DNA of 64,000 bases from Cellulophaga tyrosinoxydans (GTDB lineage: Bacteria; Bacteroidota; Bacteroidia; Flavobacteriales; Flavobacteriaceae), in contig NZ_FWXO01000001.1 of the NCBI RefSeq assembly GCF_900176415.1, positions 418,086 through 482,085 on the forward strand. Direction: 5' to 3'. Shown here one piece after another: positions 35,723 to 44,962 of this stretch. Each line of letters starts with the position of its first letter. Position 1 is the stretch's first letter. The notes beneath the pieces are model-generated. The model was not told the origin of the DNA and searched no databases. It saw only the letters and a program-made list of their open reading frames with translations. A program made the translations under genes and the position numbers.

Positions 35723-38119
35723 ATGAGTACAACTAACTGCTATCATTGTGGTGAAGATTGTGCCAATACACCAATAGATTTTGATGACAAAAGCTTTTGT
35801 TGTAATGGCTGCAAAACAGTATATGAAATTTTTTCCACGAATAACTTATCGTATTATTATGATATACAATCTGCTGCTGGTGCTACTCCAAAAATAGTAG
35901 AAGGTAAATATGATTTTTTGGCATCTGAATCTATAGTTGAAAAACTAACAGAATTTAATGATGGTGCCATGCAAATTGTGAATCTTTACATTCCACATAT
36001 TCATTGTAGTTCTTGTATCTGGGTTTTAGAAAATTTAAATAAAATAAACCCTGCAGTTAGCAATTCTCAAGTAGATTTTCCTAAAAAAACCGTTAGGATC
36101 ACTTATGCTTCTGATATAACTTCTTTAAAAGACATTGTACTACTTTTAGCGCATATAGGTTACGAACCTTATATTTCTTTAGACGATTATGATCAAAAAA
36201 AGAAATCTGTTAATCGCAGTTTACTATATAAATTAGGGATAGCAGGTTTTGCTTTTGGAAACGTCATGTTTTTGTCTTTTCCCGAGTATTTTGATCTTGC
36301 CAGTAACAAAACCAATGGTGGTGAATATTGGTTAAATGAATACGAAGGAGTATTTAGGTGGCTTATGTTTACTTTTTCGTTACCTGTAGTTTTTTATGCA
36401 GGTAAAGATTATTTTATTTCCGCTTTCAAAGGCTTACGCTCTAAAATATTAAATATTGATGTCCCCATTGCTTTGGGTATTCTTGTGCTATTTGTACGTA
36501 GTACTTTAGAAATAATTTTTGATTGGGGGCCTGGTTTTTTTGATAGCTTAACAGGCTTAGTTTTCTTTTTACTTTTAGGTAAATTTTTTCAACAAAAAAC
36601 CTATTCTTTCTTATCATTCGAACGGGATTATAAATCGTATTTCCCCATTGCAGTAACTCGAATTTTATCAAATGGCAAAGAAGAGACAACTCAGATCTAT
36701 ACTATAGAAAGAGGTGACAGATTACTAATCCGCAATGAAGAACTAATTCCCGTTGATGGCATCTTAATTAACGGAAATGCTAAAATAGATTACAGTTTTG
36801 TCACGGGAGAGTCTGAGCCAGTTTATAAAACTTCTGGGGATAAAATCTTTGCTGGCGGCAAACAGCTTAATGGTGCAATAGAAATGGATGCCCTAAAGAC
36901 AGTATCTCAAAGTTATTTAACGCAATTGTGGAGTAATGCTGTTTTTCAAGAAGATAAATCAAGTAAGTTCCAAACCTTAACAGATAGTATTGGCAAACGT
37001 TTTACCATTTTTGTATTGAGTGTTGCTTTTCTTTCCGCAGGTTTTTGGATCTATTTTGATAGTAGCAAAGCACTCAATGTTTTTACTGCTGTGCTTATTA
37101 TAGCCTGTCCATGTGCCATTGCTTTAGCATCGCCATTTACCTTAGGTAACATGCTTAGAATTTTTGGTAGAAAAAAATTCTATCTAAAAGACACGCAAAC
37201 CATAGAACAACTTGCACAAATTGATACTGCAATTTTTGATAAAACGGGTACAATTACCACATCAAAAAAGAGTGTTGCTACTTATGAAGGTATGCAATTA
37301 ACTGAAGAAGAAGAATCTTTACTTAAGAATACACTTAGGGCCTCTAATCACCCATTGAGCAGAATTTTATATGATTTACTTTCTGAACAAAATATTGAAA
37401 CCCTTGATGAATTTGAAGAGCATATTGGCAAAGGAATTGAAGGAACACTAAAGGATAGCCGCATAAAAGTAGGTTCTGCAAATTTTGTTGGTAAAAATCA
37501 GACTGAAGCAAGTGAAAGTACAGCTGTACATATCAGTACTAATGAAATTTACAAAGGATGTTTTGTTTTTAAAAATGAATATCGTGAAGGAATTTCAGAA
37601 CTATTTAATGCGATGTCCAAAACGATACAACTCGCTATACTTTCAGGAGACAATGAAGGAGAAAAACAACGCCTGGAGCAATTATTGCCAAAGCTTACAC
37701 CACTTTATTTTAATCAAAAGCCAAGCGATAAACTCCAATTTATAAAATCATTACAAGAGCAAGGCAAAAAAGTAATGATGGTGGGTGATGGCTTAAATGA
37801 TGCTGGTGCCTTAGCACAAAGCAATGTAGGAATAGCTATTTCAGAGAATGTAAATATATTTTCTCCTGCTTGCGATGGAATTTTAGACGCAACCAGATTT
37901 ACTGAGTTATTCAGTTACATAGTAGCATCAAAAAAGGCGATTAAGATTATTAAATGGAGTTTTATTTTATCATTAGCGTATAATGTAGTTGGACTTTATT
38001 TTGCAGTAACAGGTCAATTAGAGCCTGTTATTGCTGCTATTTTAATGCCATTAAGCTCCGTGAGTGTAGTTGCATTCACCACGGTTGCAACGAACCTTTT
38101 AGGAAAAAAATTAAAATAA
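35723..38119 (+). CDS. ccoI: Copper P1B-type ATPase for cbb3 oxidase assembly
   Basis: The 798-residue copper exporter supplies CuB for cbb3 oxidase. It has an N-terminal Cys-rich zinc-finger-like segment (CYHCGEDC, CCNGC), an HMA domain with HCSSC, the membrane metal motif CPC in IACPCAIALASP, DKTGTITT with the phosphorylated Asp, TGESEP and GDGLNDAGAL. The extra N-terminal Cys cluster is typical of FixI/CcoI. I prefer ATG 35723 (MSTTNCYHC); ATG 35717 adds two residues. It is the first gene of the cluster. Confidence 0.93.
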   Translation: MSTTNCYHCGEDCANTPIDFDDKSFCCNGCKTVYEIFSTNNLSYYYDIQSAAGATPKIVEGKYDFLASESIVEKLTEFNDGAMQIVNLYIPHIHCSSCIWVLENLNKINPAVSNSQVDFPKKTVRITYASDITSLKDIVLLLAHIGYEPYISLDDYDQKKKSVNRSLLYKLGIAGFAFGNVMFLSFPEYFDLASNKTNGGEYWLNEYEGVFRWLMFTFSLPVVFYAGKDYFISAFKGLRSKILNIDVPIALGILVLFVRSTLEIIFDWGPGFFDSLTGLVFFLLLGKFFQQKTYSFLSFERDYKSYFPIAVTRILSNGKEETTQIYTIERGDRLLIRNEELIPVDGILINGNAKIDYSFVTGESEPVYKTSGDKIFAGGKQLNGAIEMDALKTVSQSYLTQLWSNAVFQEDKSSKFQTLTDSIGKRFTIFVLSVAFLSAGFWIYFDSSKALNVFTAVLIIACPCAIALASPFTLGNMLRIFGRKKFYLKDTQTIEQLAQIDTAIFDKTGTITTSKKSVATYEGMQLTEEEESLLKNTLRASNHPLSRILYDLLSEQNIETLDEFEEHIGKGIEGTLKDSRIKVGSANFVGKNQTEASESTAVHISTNEIYKGCFVFKNEYREGISELFNAMSKTIQLAILSGDNEGEKQRLEQLLPKLTPLYFNQKPSDKLQFIKSLQEQGKKVMMVGDGLNDAGALAQSNVGIAISENVNIFSPACDGILDATRFTELFSYIVASKKAIKIIKWSFILSLAYNVVGLYFAVTGQLEPVIAAILMPLSSVSVVAFTTVATNLLGKKLK

Positions 38120-38130
38120 TAACTAAAACC

Positions 38131-38142
38131 TGATAAATGTCA
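38131..38142 (+). promoter_or_regulatory. FNR-type box before ccoS-ccoNO
   Basis: TGATAAATGTCA, centred 56 bp upstream of ccoS and 12 bp after the ccoI stop. It suggests a second, internal anaerobic promoter for the oxidase structural genes. Confidence 0.72.
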
Positions 38143-38192
38143 TTTTTTAGACTTTATCATCAATGTAGTTTTACAAACGATTTCAGGTAGGT

Positions 38193-38396
38193 ATGAGTGT
38201 CATTTATCTTTTATTAGCAATAAGCATTTGTGTAGCAATTGTTTTTTTTATCGCTTTTATCATTTCGGTAAAAAGTGGTCAATATGACGATTCGTATACA
38301 CCCTCTGTGCGTATGCTTTTTGAAGATGAATTGGTTAAAAAAGCACCTGAAAAAAAAAGTGAACCTATCCAACTAAATAAAAGTTTAAACAATTAA
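38193..38396 (+). CDS. ccoS: cbb3 oxidase maturation protein CcoS
   Basis: A 67-residue protein with one N-terminal membrane helix and the family motif SGQYDD after it (KSGQYDDSYTPSVRMLFEDE). CcoS is required for copper and heme insertion into the cbb3 catalytic subunit. It is 2 bp upstream of ccoNO. Confidence 0.93.
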   Translation: MSVIYLLLAISICVAIVFFIAFIISVKSGQYDDSYTPSVRMLFEDELVKKAPEKKSEPIQLNKSLNN

Positions 38397-38398
38397 TT

Positions 38399-40600
38399 AT
38401 GGAAGTACAGCAGTTTTATTACGACAATAAGATCGTTAAAAAATTCCTCTATGCCACTATGTTCTGGGGAATAGTAGGTATGTCAGTAGGTCTACTACTA
38501 GCCTTTATGTTTATTTTTCCAAATGTAACCGATGGAATATCGTGGTTAAGTTTTGGACGATTAAGACCATTACATACAAATGCAGTGATTTTTGCCTTTG
38601 TAGGTAACGCCATTTTTGCAGGGGTGTATTACTCCACCCAACGATTGCTAAAAGCGCGTATGTACAATGATTTCCTAAGTAATTTTAATTTCTGGGGTTG
38701 GCAATTAATTATTGTAGCCGCTGCTATAACCCTACCACTTGGGTATAGCACTTCTAAAGAATATGCGGAATTAGAATGGCCAATAGATATTGCTATTGCA
38801 GTAGTTTGGGTTGCTTTTGGCGTGAACTTAATTGGAACTATGATTAAGCGTAGACAGCGCCATTTATATGTTGCTATTTGGTTTTATCTAGCAACTTTCG
38901 TAACCGTTGCCGTGCTTCATATTTTTAATAGTTTAGAATTACCCGTTAGCGGATTAAAAAGTTATTCTGTTTACGCAGGTGTTCAAGATGCTTTAGTACA
39001 ATGGTGGTACGGACACAATGCGGTGGCATTTTTCTTGACTACTCCATTTTTAGGTTTAATGTATTACTTTGTACCTAAAGCGGCTAACAGACCTGTTTAT
39101 TCTTATAAACTTTCCATAGTACACTTCTGGTCATTAATATTTATATATATCTGGGCAGGACCGCACCACCTATTATACTCAGCATTACCAGATTGGGCAC
39201 AAAATTTAGGTGTAGCATTCTCTGTAATGCTTATTGCGCCATCTTGGGGAGGTATGATTAATGGTTTACTTACACTTAGAGGAGCTTGGGATAAAGTTAG
39301 AACCGACCCAACTTTAAAATTTATGGTTGTTGCAATTACTGGCTACGGTATGGCAACGTTTGAAGGACCAATGCTATCGCTAAAAAATGTAAATGCTATA
39401 GCGCACTTTAGCGATTGGATTATTGCCCACGTACATGTAGGTGCTTTAGCCTGGAACGGTTTCTTAACCTTCGGTATGATTTACTGGTTGGTTCCAAAAA
39501 TGTTCAAAACAAGATTAGCCTCTGTTGGATTAGCAAATTTCCATTTCTGGATTGGTACACTAGGTATTATACTGTATGCATTACCTATGTATGTTGCAGG
39601 GTTTACACAAGCCTTAATGTGGAAAGAGTTTAATCCAAATGGAACTTTAGCATATGGTAATTTCCTTGAAACTGTCACTGAAATTATGCCAATGTATTGG
39701 ATGCGTGCTATTGGTGGAACCATGTATATTATTGGCGCTTGTGTTATGATTTATAACGTGGTTATAACCATAAAATCTGGTAGTAAAGTAGAAGATGAAT
39801 TGGCTGAAGCTGCTGCTTTATCTAAAGTTTCTAAAAGAAGAACAGCTGGTGAAACTTTCCATACTTGGTTAGAGCGTAAACCTGTACAATTAACAATTTT
39901 AGCAACAGTTGCTATTTTAATTGGAGGTATGGTACAAATTATACCAACTATTTTAGTAAAATCTAACATTCCAACTATTACAAGTGTTAAGCCTTATACC
40001 CCTTTAGAATTAGAAGGACGCGATTTATACATTCGTGAAGGTTGTGTTGGTTGTCATTCACAAATGGTACGTCCATTTAGAAGCGAAGTAGAACGTTATG
40101 GTGAATATGCTAAGGCAGGAGAATTTGTTTACGATCATCCATTCTTATGGGGAAGTAAACGTACCGGTCCAGATTTATTACGTGTTGGCGGTAAATACTC
40201 TGATAACTGGCACTTAAACCATATGTATGATCCACAGAGTACATCTTCAGGATCAATAATGCCATCTTATTCTTGGCTGGTTAGAAACAAACACGACCGT
40301 TCTAACATTACCAATAAAATGGAGGCTATGGTAACTCTTGGAGTTCCATACACCGAAGAAGATATTGCAAATGCAGAGGCAAATATGAATGCTCAAGCAA
40401 GTAAAATTGAAAAGAATTTATATGCTGATCCTGATTTTGCAAAAGGATATGAAGAGGATAAAAAATATGCTGCCGACAATGGTGAGGAATTTATCGAAAT
40501 GAAGGACCGTGAAATTGTTGCTATGATAGCTTATCTACAACGATTAGGAACAGACATTAAAATAAAAGAAACTGGTGAAGTAGTTTCTAAAAACGAATAA
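38399..40600 (+). CDS. ccoNO: Fused cbb3 cytochrome oxidase subunits I and II (CcoN-CcoO)
   Basis: A 733-residue fusion. Residues 1-480 are CcoN, a 12-helix heme-copper oxidase core with the low-spin heme His near residue 61 (LHTNAVIFAFVGNA), the CuB/heme ligands in WYGHNAVAFF and GPHHLL, and HVHVGALAWNG. Residues from about 495 form CcoO, with one anchor helix and the heme c site GCVGCHSQM at about 547-555 and the distal Met in SGSIMPSYSWL. In proteobacteria these are separate genes; the fusion is typical of Bacteroidota. The enzyme reduces oxygen with high affinity and pumps protons. Confidence 0.95.
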   Translation: MEVQQFYYDNKIVKKFLYATMFWGIVGMSVGLLLAFMFIFPNVTDGISWLSFGRLRPLHTNAVIFAFVGNAIFAGVYYSTQRLLKARMYNDFLSNFNFWGWQLIIVAAAITLPLGYSTSKEYAELEWPIDIAIAVVWVAFGVNLIGTMIKRRQRHLYVAIWFYLATFVTVAVLHIFNSLELPVSGLKSYSVYAGVQDALVQWWYGHNAVAFFLTTPFLGLMYYFVPKAANRPVYSYKLSIVHFWSLIFIYIWAGPHHLLYSALPDWAQNLGVAFSVMLIAPSWGGMINGLLTLRGAWDKVRTDPTLKFMVVAITGYGMATFEGPMLSLKNVNAIAHFSDWIIAHVHVGALAWNGFLTFGMIYWLVPKMFKTRLASVGLANFHFWIGTLGIILYALPMYVAGFTQALMWKEFNPNGTLAYGNFLETVTEIMPMYWMRAIGGTMYIIGACVMIYNVVITIKSGSKVEDELAEAAALSKVSKRRTAGETFHTWLERKPVQLTILATVAILIGGMVQIIPTILVKSNIPTITSVKPYTPLELEGRDLYIREGCVGCHSQMVRPFRSEVERYGEYAKAGEFVYDHPFLWGSKRTGPDLLRVGGKYSDNWHLNHMYDPQSTSSGSIMPSYSWLVRNKHDRSNITNKMEAMVTLGVPYTEEDIANAEANMNAQASKIEKNLYADPDFAKGYEEDKKYAADNGEEFIEMKDREIVAMIAYLQRLGTDIKIKETGEVVSKNE

Positions 40601-40611
40601 TTAATAAAGAA

Positions 40612-40656
40612 AAGCAACAAGGGTTAAAACCTCAATATGTATTGCTCTTGTTGCTT
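40612..40656 (+). promoter_or_regulatory. Intercistronic hairpin between ccoNO and ccoQ
   Basis: AAGCAACAAG (40612-40621) and CTTGTTGCTT (40647-40656) form a perfect 10-bp stem with a 25-nt loop. There is no T tract, so it is more likely an mRNA processing or stability element, or a partial attenuator, than a full terminator. Confidence 0.55.
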
Positions 40657-40676
40657 CTATTAAAAATCTAAATATC

Positions 40677-40853
40677 ATGCTAAAATTTGTAAAAGGATAT
40701 ATGGAAACTATAGATGGCGTAGCTACCTATCCAATGATATCATTATTAATATTCTTTGTCTTCTTTGTAATCTTATTCTGGTGGGTTTTTACTGCATCAA
40801 AAGAGTATATAAAAGAAGTTAGTGAATTGCCAATAGATAAAGACAACCAATAA
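40677..40853 (+). CDS. ccoQ: CcoQ-like small cbb3 oxidase subunit
   Basis: A 58-residue protein beginning MLKFVKGYMETIDG, with a single membrane helix (about residues 18-41) ending in FWWVF and a charged tail. Size, position between ccoNO and ccoP and the helix layout fit CcoQ, which stabilises the oxidase complex. Sequence conservation in CcoQ is low, so the call rests mainly on context. Confidence 0.8.
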   Translation: MLKFVKGYMETIDGVATYPMISLLIFFVFFVILFWWVFTASKEYIKEVSELPIDKDNQ

Positions 40854-40865
40854 AACTTACGTATT

Positions 40866-41810
40866 ATGAAAAATAAATCACTTTGGTGGATTAGAGTCCC
40901 ACTTTTATTCTTCTTAATCTTCGGATTAATGGAATACTTTATAGATTCAGGAGATCAACCTGCAATTATTAAATACCCTATCACACAGTTTTTTATGCTG
41001 ATGGTTCTTATTATTTTAATTGCGATTGAATTGATATTAAGTTCCATAGAAAATATTATGTTTCAGACCTTATCTCCCGAGGCAAAAGAGCGCTATTTAA
41101 CCGCTAAATCTGAAAAATGGGAATGGCAATGGGGTAAGAAAGTCTATAAAAAAATGCTTGGTTCTAAACCAATGGAAGCAGAAGGCGAAATTGTTTTAGA
41201 TCATAATTATGATGGTATTCGTGAGCTAGACAACAAGTTACCGCCATGGTGGGTTTATATGTTTTATGCCACTATAATTTTTGGGGTTGTTTACTTACTT
41301 CGTTTTCATGTTTTTAACGATTACAATCAAGACTTGGAATATGAACAAGAAGTTGCAGCAGCAAAAATAGAAATTGAAGAATATAAAAAGACTGCTAAAG
41401 ACCTTGTTGATGAAAGTACAGTGGAATTATTAGTGGATGCCTCTGACCTTAGTGCTGGTCAAAAAATATTCGAATCTAATTGTGTTGCTTGCCATATGGC
41501 AGATGGTGGCGGAGGTATTGGCCCTAACCTAACGGATCAATATTGGATACTTGGCGGTGGCATTAAAAATGTATTCCACACTGTTTCTGAAGGAGGTAGA
41601 GATGGTAAAGGTATGATTGCATGGAAACAAACCTTAAAACCAGTAGAAATAGCTCAAGTTTCAAGTTATGTTTTAGCTACTTTAAATGGCAAAACACCTG
41701 CAAATCCGAAAGACCCAGAAGGGGAAATTTGGGTAGATCCTAATGCTCCTGCTCCAACCACAATTACACCAGAGCAAGCAGTAGATTCAACCAGCGTTGT
41801 AATGAATTAA
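40866..41810 (+). CDS. ccoP: cbb3 oxidase subunit III, mono-heme CcoP
   Basis: The 314-residue membrane cytochrome c has two N-terminal membrane helices (about residues 8-24 and 34-54), the CcoP N-terminal domain (DGIRELDNKLPPWWVYMFYATI with a third helix) and one cytochrome c domain. That domain has CVACH near residue 208, GIGPNLTDQYW and the Met ligand in GMIAWK. Proteobacterial CcoP has two hemes; only one CxxCH is present here, as in many Bacteroidota. Confidence 0.93.
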   Translation: MKNKSLWWIRVPLLFFLIFGLMEYFIDSGDQPAIIKYPITQFFMLMVLIILIAIELILSSIENIMFQTLSPEAKERYLTAKSEKWEWQWGKKVYKKMLGSKPMEAEGEIVLDHNYDGIRELDNKLPPWWVYMFYATIIFGVVYLLRFHVFNDYNQDLEYEQEVAAAKIEIEEYKKTAKDLVDESTVELLVDASDLSAGQKIFESNCVACHMADGGGGIGPNLTDQYWILGGGIKNVFHTVSEGGRDGKGMIAWKQTLKPVEIAQVSSYVLATLNGKTPANPKDPEGEIWVDPNAPAPTTITPEQAVDSTSVVMN

Positions 41811-41842
41811 ATTAATTGGTTAGATCGTATAAATAGTAAAAA

Positions 41843-43261
41843 ATGGCTCAAGACAGCGAAAATTTCAGAGATTCCATAGGTACCATTAATGAAGAAGGCA
41901 AAAGAGCCTGGGTATTTCCTAAAAAACCTAGTGGTAAATTTTATGAATATCGCAAGTATGTGAGTTATGCGTTATTATTATTTTTAGTTGCTTCACCGTT
42001 TATTAAAATAAATGGTAATCAGTTTTTAATGTTTAATGTTTTAGAACGGAGGTTCAATATTTTTGGATTTCCGTTTTGGCCCCAAGATTTTCATTTGTTT
42101 GTTATATCAATGATTATCGGGGTAATATTTATAGCTTTATTTACCGTAGCTTTTGGACGTATTTTCTGCGGATGGATGTGTCCACAAACTATTTTTCTTG
42201 AAATGGTTTTTCGCAGAATTGAATACTGGATCGACGGAGATAGAGGAGCACAAATAAAACTAGACCGTCAAGAATGGAATGCTGAAAAAATTAGAAAACG
42301 TGTTTTAAAATGGGTTATATTTTTCATTATATCATTCTTAATTGCCAATGTATTTTTAGCATACTTAATTGGTAGCGATCGTTTAATACAATACATTACA
42401 GACGGCCCTCTACAGCATATTAGCACTATGGTTTCGTTGTTAATTTTTACAGCCGTTTTTTACTTTGTTTTTGCATGGTTTAGAGAGCAGGTTTGTATAA
42501 TTGCTTGTCCTTATGGCAGAATGCAAGGGGTTTTATTAGATAACAAATCTATTGTTGTTGCCTATGATCATAAAAGAGGTGAAGGAGAAAGTGGCCGTAA
42601 AAAATGGAGAAAAAATGAAGATCGTTCCGCATTAGGACATGGGGATTGCATTGATTGTTTTCAATGTGTAAATGTTTGCCCAACAGGTATTGACATTCGT
42701 AATGGAACTCAACTTGAATGTGTAAATTGCACGGCTTGTATTGATGAGTGTGATACGATAATGGAAAAGGTTAACCTTCCAAAAGGACTTATTAGATATG
42801 CTAGTGAAGATGAAATTGTAAAAAAAGAAAAATTCAAATTCACTCCTCGATTAAAAGGGTATACCGCTGTTCTAGTAATTCTTATTGGAGTTCTTGTTGG
42901 TATGCTTTTCTTAAGAAATGATGTTGAAGCTACTGTATTAAGACTCCCCGGACAATTATACGAACACAAAGAAGGTAATATTATAAGTAATGTATATACC
43001 TACAAAGTGGTTAACAAAACCACAAAAGATATCGAGGATATTCATTTTGAATTAATTTCTCATAAAGGAACTATTAAATTAGTTAGAAATAAAGATTTTA
43101 AAATCCCTGCTCAAAAACTTGCTGAAGGAACCTTATTCATAGAAATTAATAATAGTGCCATAAAAAGCGATAAAGAGAAAGTTAAAATAGCGGTGTATAG
43201 TGGCGATAAATTAATCGAAACGACAACTACAGCCTTTTTAGCGCCAAGAAGCTATAAATAA
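41843..43261 (+). CDS. ccoG: cbb3 oxidase accessory iron-sulfur protein CcoG
   Basis: The 472-residue membrane protein has four or five helices, the motifs FCGWMCPQTIF and CIIACPYGRMQG and a two-cluster 4Fe-4S ferredoxin segment (CIDCFQCVNVCP, then CVNCTACIDECD). A last helix and a C-terminal immunoglobulin-like domain follow. CcoG is a cupric reductase that helps copper delivery to cbb3 oxidase. It follows ccoP by 32 bp. Confidence 0.95.
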   Translation: MAQDSENFRDSIGTINEEGKRAWVFPKKPSGKFYEYRKYVSYALLLFLVASPFIKINGNQFLMFNVLERRFNIFGFPFWPQDFHLFVISMIIGVIFIALFTVAFGRIFCGWMCPQTIFLEMVFRRIEYWIDGDRGAQIKLDRQEWNAEKIRKRVLKWVIFFIISFLIANVFLAYLIGSDRLIQYITDGPLQHISTMVSLLIFTAVFYFVFAWFREQVCIIACPYGRMQGVLLDNKSIVVAYDHKRGEGESGRKKWRKNEDRSALGHGDCIDCFQCVNVCPTGIDIRNGTQLECVNCTACIDECDTIMEKVNLPKGLIRYASEDEIVKKEKFKFTPRLKGYTAVLVILIGVLVGMLFLRNDVEATVLRLPGQLYEHKEGNIISNVYTYKVVNKTTKDIEDIHFELISHKGTIKLVRNKDFKIPAQKLAEGTLFIEINNSAIKSDKEKVKIAVYSGDKLIETTTTAFLAPRSYK

Positions 43262-43331
43262 GAGCTGTTAGCAAGTTTAACTGGAAATTCAATAAACATT
43301 TAAGTACCATTAACTATAAAATATTACAGCA

Positions 43332-43778
43332 ATGAAAATAAATTGGGGAACAGGAATCGTATTGGCTTTTATAGCATTCATAAGTTTTATCCTATTTTTT
43401 GTAGTGCGTATGAATATGGATGACCGTGCTAATCACGATTTAGTGACGGAGGAATATTACCAGGCAGAATTAGGGTATCAAAAAGAAATTGACGCTGAAA
43501 ATAATGCTAATGCAGATGACAAAAAATTAAAAGTTTCTAAAACCTTAGAAGGACTATTAATTGAGTTTCCTGAAAACATAAATGTATCTGAAGTAAAAGG
43601 AACAGTGTCCCTTTACAGACCATCTAATAAACACTTGGATTTTGACTTTCCAATAAGTTTATCCAACTCACATTTGCTCATACCTGACAAACGTTTGTTA
43701 GATGGTCGCTGGGACATTAAAATATCTTGGGAAGATCAAAAAGAAAATTACCTACACAAAGAAAGTATTACATATTAA
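43332..43778 (+). CDS. ccoH: FixH/CcoH-family assembly protein
   Basis: The 148-residue protein has one N-terminal membrane helix and the FixH signature DLVTEEYYQAELGYQKEIDA, followed by a small beta-rich domain ending in LLDGRWDIKISW. CcoH joins the oxidase late in assembly. Its stop codon is directly followed by the start codon of the next gene. Confidence 0.9.
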   Translation: MKINWGTGIVLAFIAFISFILFFVVRMNMDDRANHDLVTEEYYQAELGYQKEIDAENNANADDKKLKVSKTLEGLLIEFPENINVSEVKGTVSLYRPSNKHLDFDFPISLSNSHLLIPDKRLLDGRWDIKISWEDQKENYLHKESITY

Positions 43779-44483
43779 ATGTTAGCATCAGCAATCATAT
43801 TAGGACTAATGGGTAGTTTGCACTGTGTAGGCATGTGTGGACCCATAGCCTTTATGCTTCCTGTAGATAGATCTAACAACCTAAAAAAGTTTTCGCAAAT
43901 ATTCGTATACCATATTGGCAGATTACTCGCCTATGGCATATTAGGGCTCATTTTTGGGCTTTTGGGGAAAGGGTTATTTGTTTTTGGAATGCAACAAAAA
44001 CTATCCATTATTATTGGAGTGCTAATGATTATAGTGGTTCTAATTCCCTATAAAACTTTTAGTAAGTACAATTTTTCTAAACCAATGTATTCATTAATCG
44101 CGAAGGTTAAAAGCAGACTAGGAAAAGAGCTTCAGAAAAAAACAGCCGATACCTTTTTAACCATTGGCTTTTTAAATGGTTTTCTCCCTTGTGGATTGGT
44201 TTACATGGCATTGTTTGGCGCTATTGCGATGGGAAACCCTTTAGAGGGTAGCTTTTACATGATGCTGTTTGGAGCAGGCACCATACCTTTAATGACATCA
44301 GCAATTTATTTTAGCAGCCTTTTAAAAAGTTCGGCCAAACAAAAAATTCAGAAATTAATTCCCATTTTCGTAGTTCTTATTGGCGCTTTATTTATTCTTA
44401 GAGGATTAGGACTTGGTATCCCATATGTTTCACCAAAGCCTGTTACAGAAGTCGTTTCATCTACTATGGAATGTCATAATTAG
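43779..44483 (+). CDS. Sulfite exporter TauE/SafE-type membrane protein of the cco cluster
   Basis: A 234-residue, six-helix protein with the signature GLMGSLHCVGMCGPIAF and, in the second half, GFLNGFLPCGLVYMALFGA. This HCxGMCGP subgroup is linked to cytochrome and copper-enzyme assembly (CcoS/CcdA-like neighbourhoods), not to sulfite export in the strict sense. The paired Cys near the membrane could carry copper or electrons. The role is inferred from position. Confidence 0.85.
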   Translation: MLASAIILGLMGSLHCVGMCGPIAFMLPVDRSNNLKKFSQIFVYHIGRLLAYGILGLIFGLLGKGLFVFGMQQKLSIIIGVLMIIVVLIPYKTFSKYNFSKPMYSLIAKVKSRLGKELQKKTADTFLTIGFLNGFLPCGLVYMALFGAIAMGNPLEGSFYMMLFGAGTIPLMTSAIYFSSLLKSSAKQKIQKLIPIFVVLIGALFILRGLGLGIPYVSPKPVTEVVSSTMECHN

Positions 44484-44514
44484 GTATCTTCACCAAAAAC
44501 AAACCGCCTTTAGT

Positions 44515-44904
44515 ATGTCTGTAAAAGAGATTGAAAATAGAACTGATGTGAGTCTTTTAGTGCGATCTTTTTATGCGAAAGTTAGGAAAGACCAAGTTTT
44601 AGGACCAATATTTAATGGTATTATTACCGATTGGGAAAGCCATTTAGAACTATTGACAGATTTCTGGGAAACACAACTTTTCTTAAAAAGAATCTATCGT
44701 GGAAATCCTATTGAAGTGCACAATGAAGTAGATAAGAAAATGAATTATTCCATATCCCCTGAGCATTTTGGTTTTTGGTTGAATTTATGGTTCGAAACTA
44801 TAGACGAATTATTTACTGGCGACACGGCTTTTATAGCTAAAAATAGAGCACGACAAATGAACACGATGCTTTATATGCAAATGTTCACTAACCGACCTAA
44901 ATAA
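44515..44904 (+). CDS. Group III truncated haemoglobin
   Basis: This 129-residue 2-on-2 globin starts at ATG 44515 (MSVKEIENRTD). Features are LVRSFYAKVRKDQVLGPIFNGII, the DFWETQLF segment, the proximal His in NEVDKKMNYSISPEHFGFWLNLW and a C-terminal QMFTNRP. A longer in-frame extension upstream would overlap the previous gene by 71 bases and looks spurious. In this setting it probably detoxifies NO or buffers oxygen for the cbb3 oxidase. Confidence 0.9.
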   Translation: MSVKEIENRTDVSLLVRSFYAKVRKDQVLGPIFNGIITDWESHLELLTDFWETQLFLKRIYRGNPIEVHNEVDKKMNYSISPEHFGFWLNLWFETIDELFTGDTAFIAKNRARQMNTMLYMQMFTNRPK

Positions 44905-44905
44905 A

Positions 44906-44938
44906 AAAAGGGAGCGTCGCTAAACTCACTCCCCTTTT
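44906..44938. terminator. Bidirectional terminator between trHb and usp
   Basis: AAAAGGGAG and CTCCCCTTTT (one bulge) form a stem between two converging genes, with A/T runs on both sides. Confidence 0.75.
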
Positions 44939-44962
44939 CAACTACTTATATAAACAAATCAA

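Noticed and set aside
44413-44514. A 34-residue N-terminal extension of the truncated haemoglobin
   Set aside because: It overlaps the preceding membrane-protein gene and is unlike globin N-termini; ATG 44515 fits the family.
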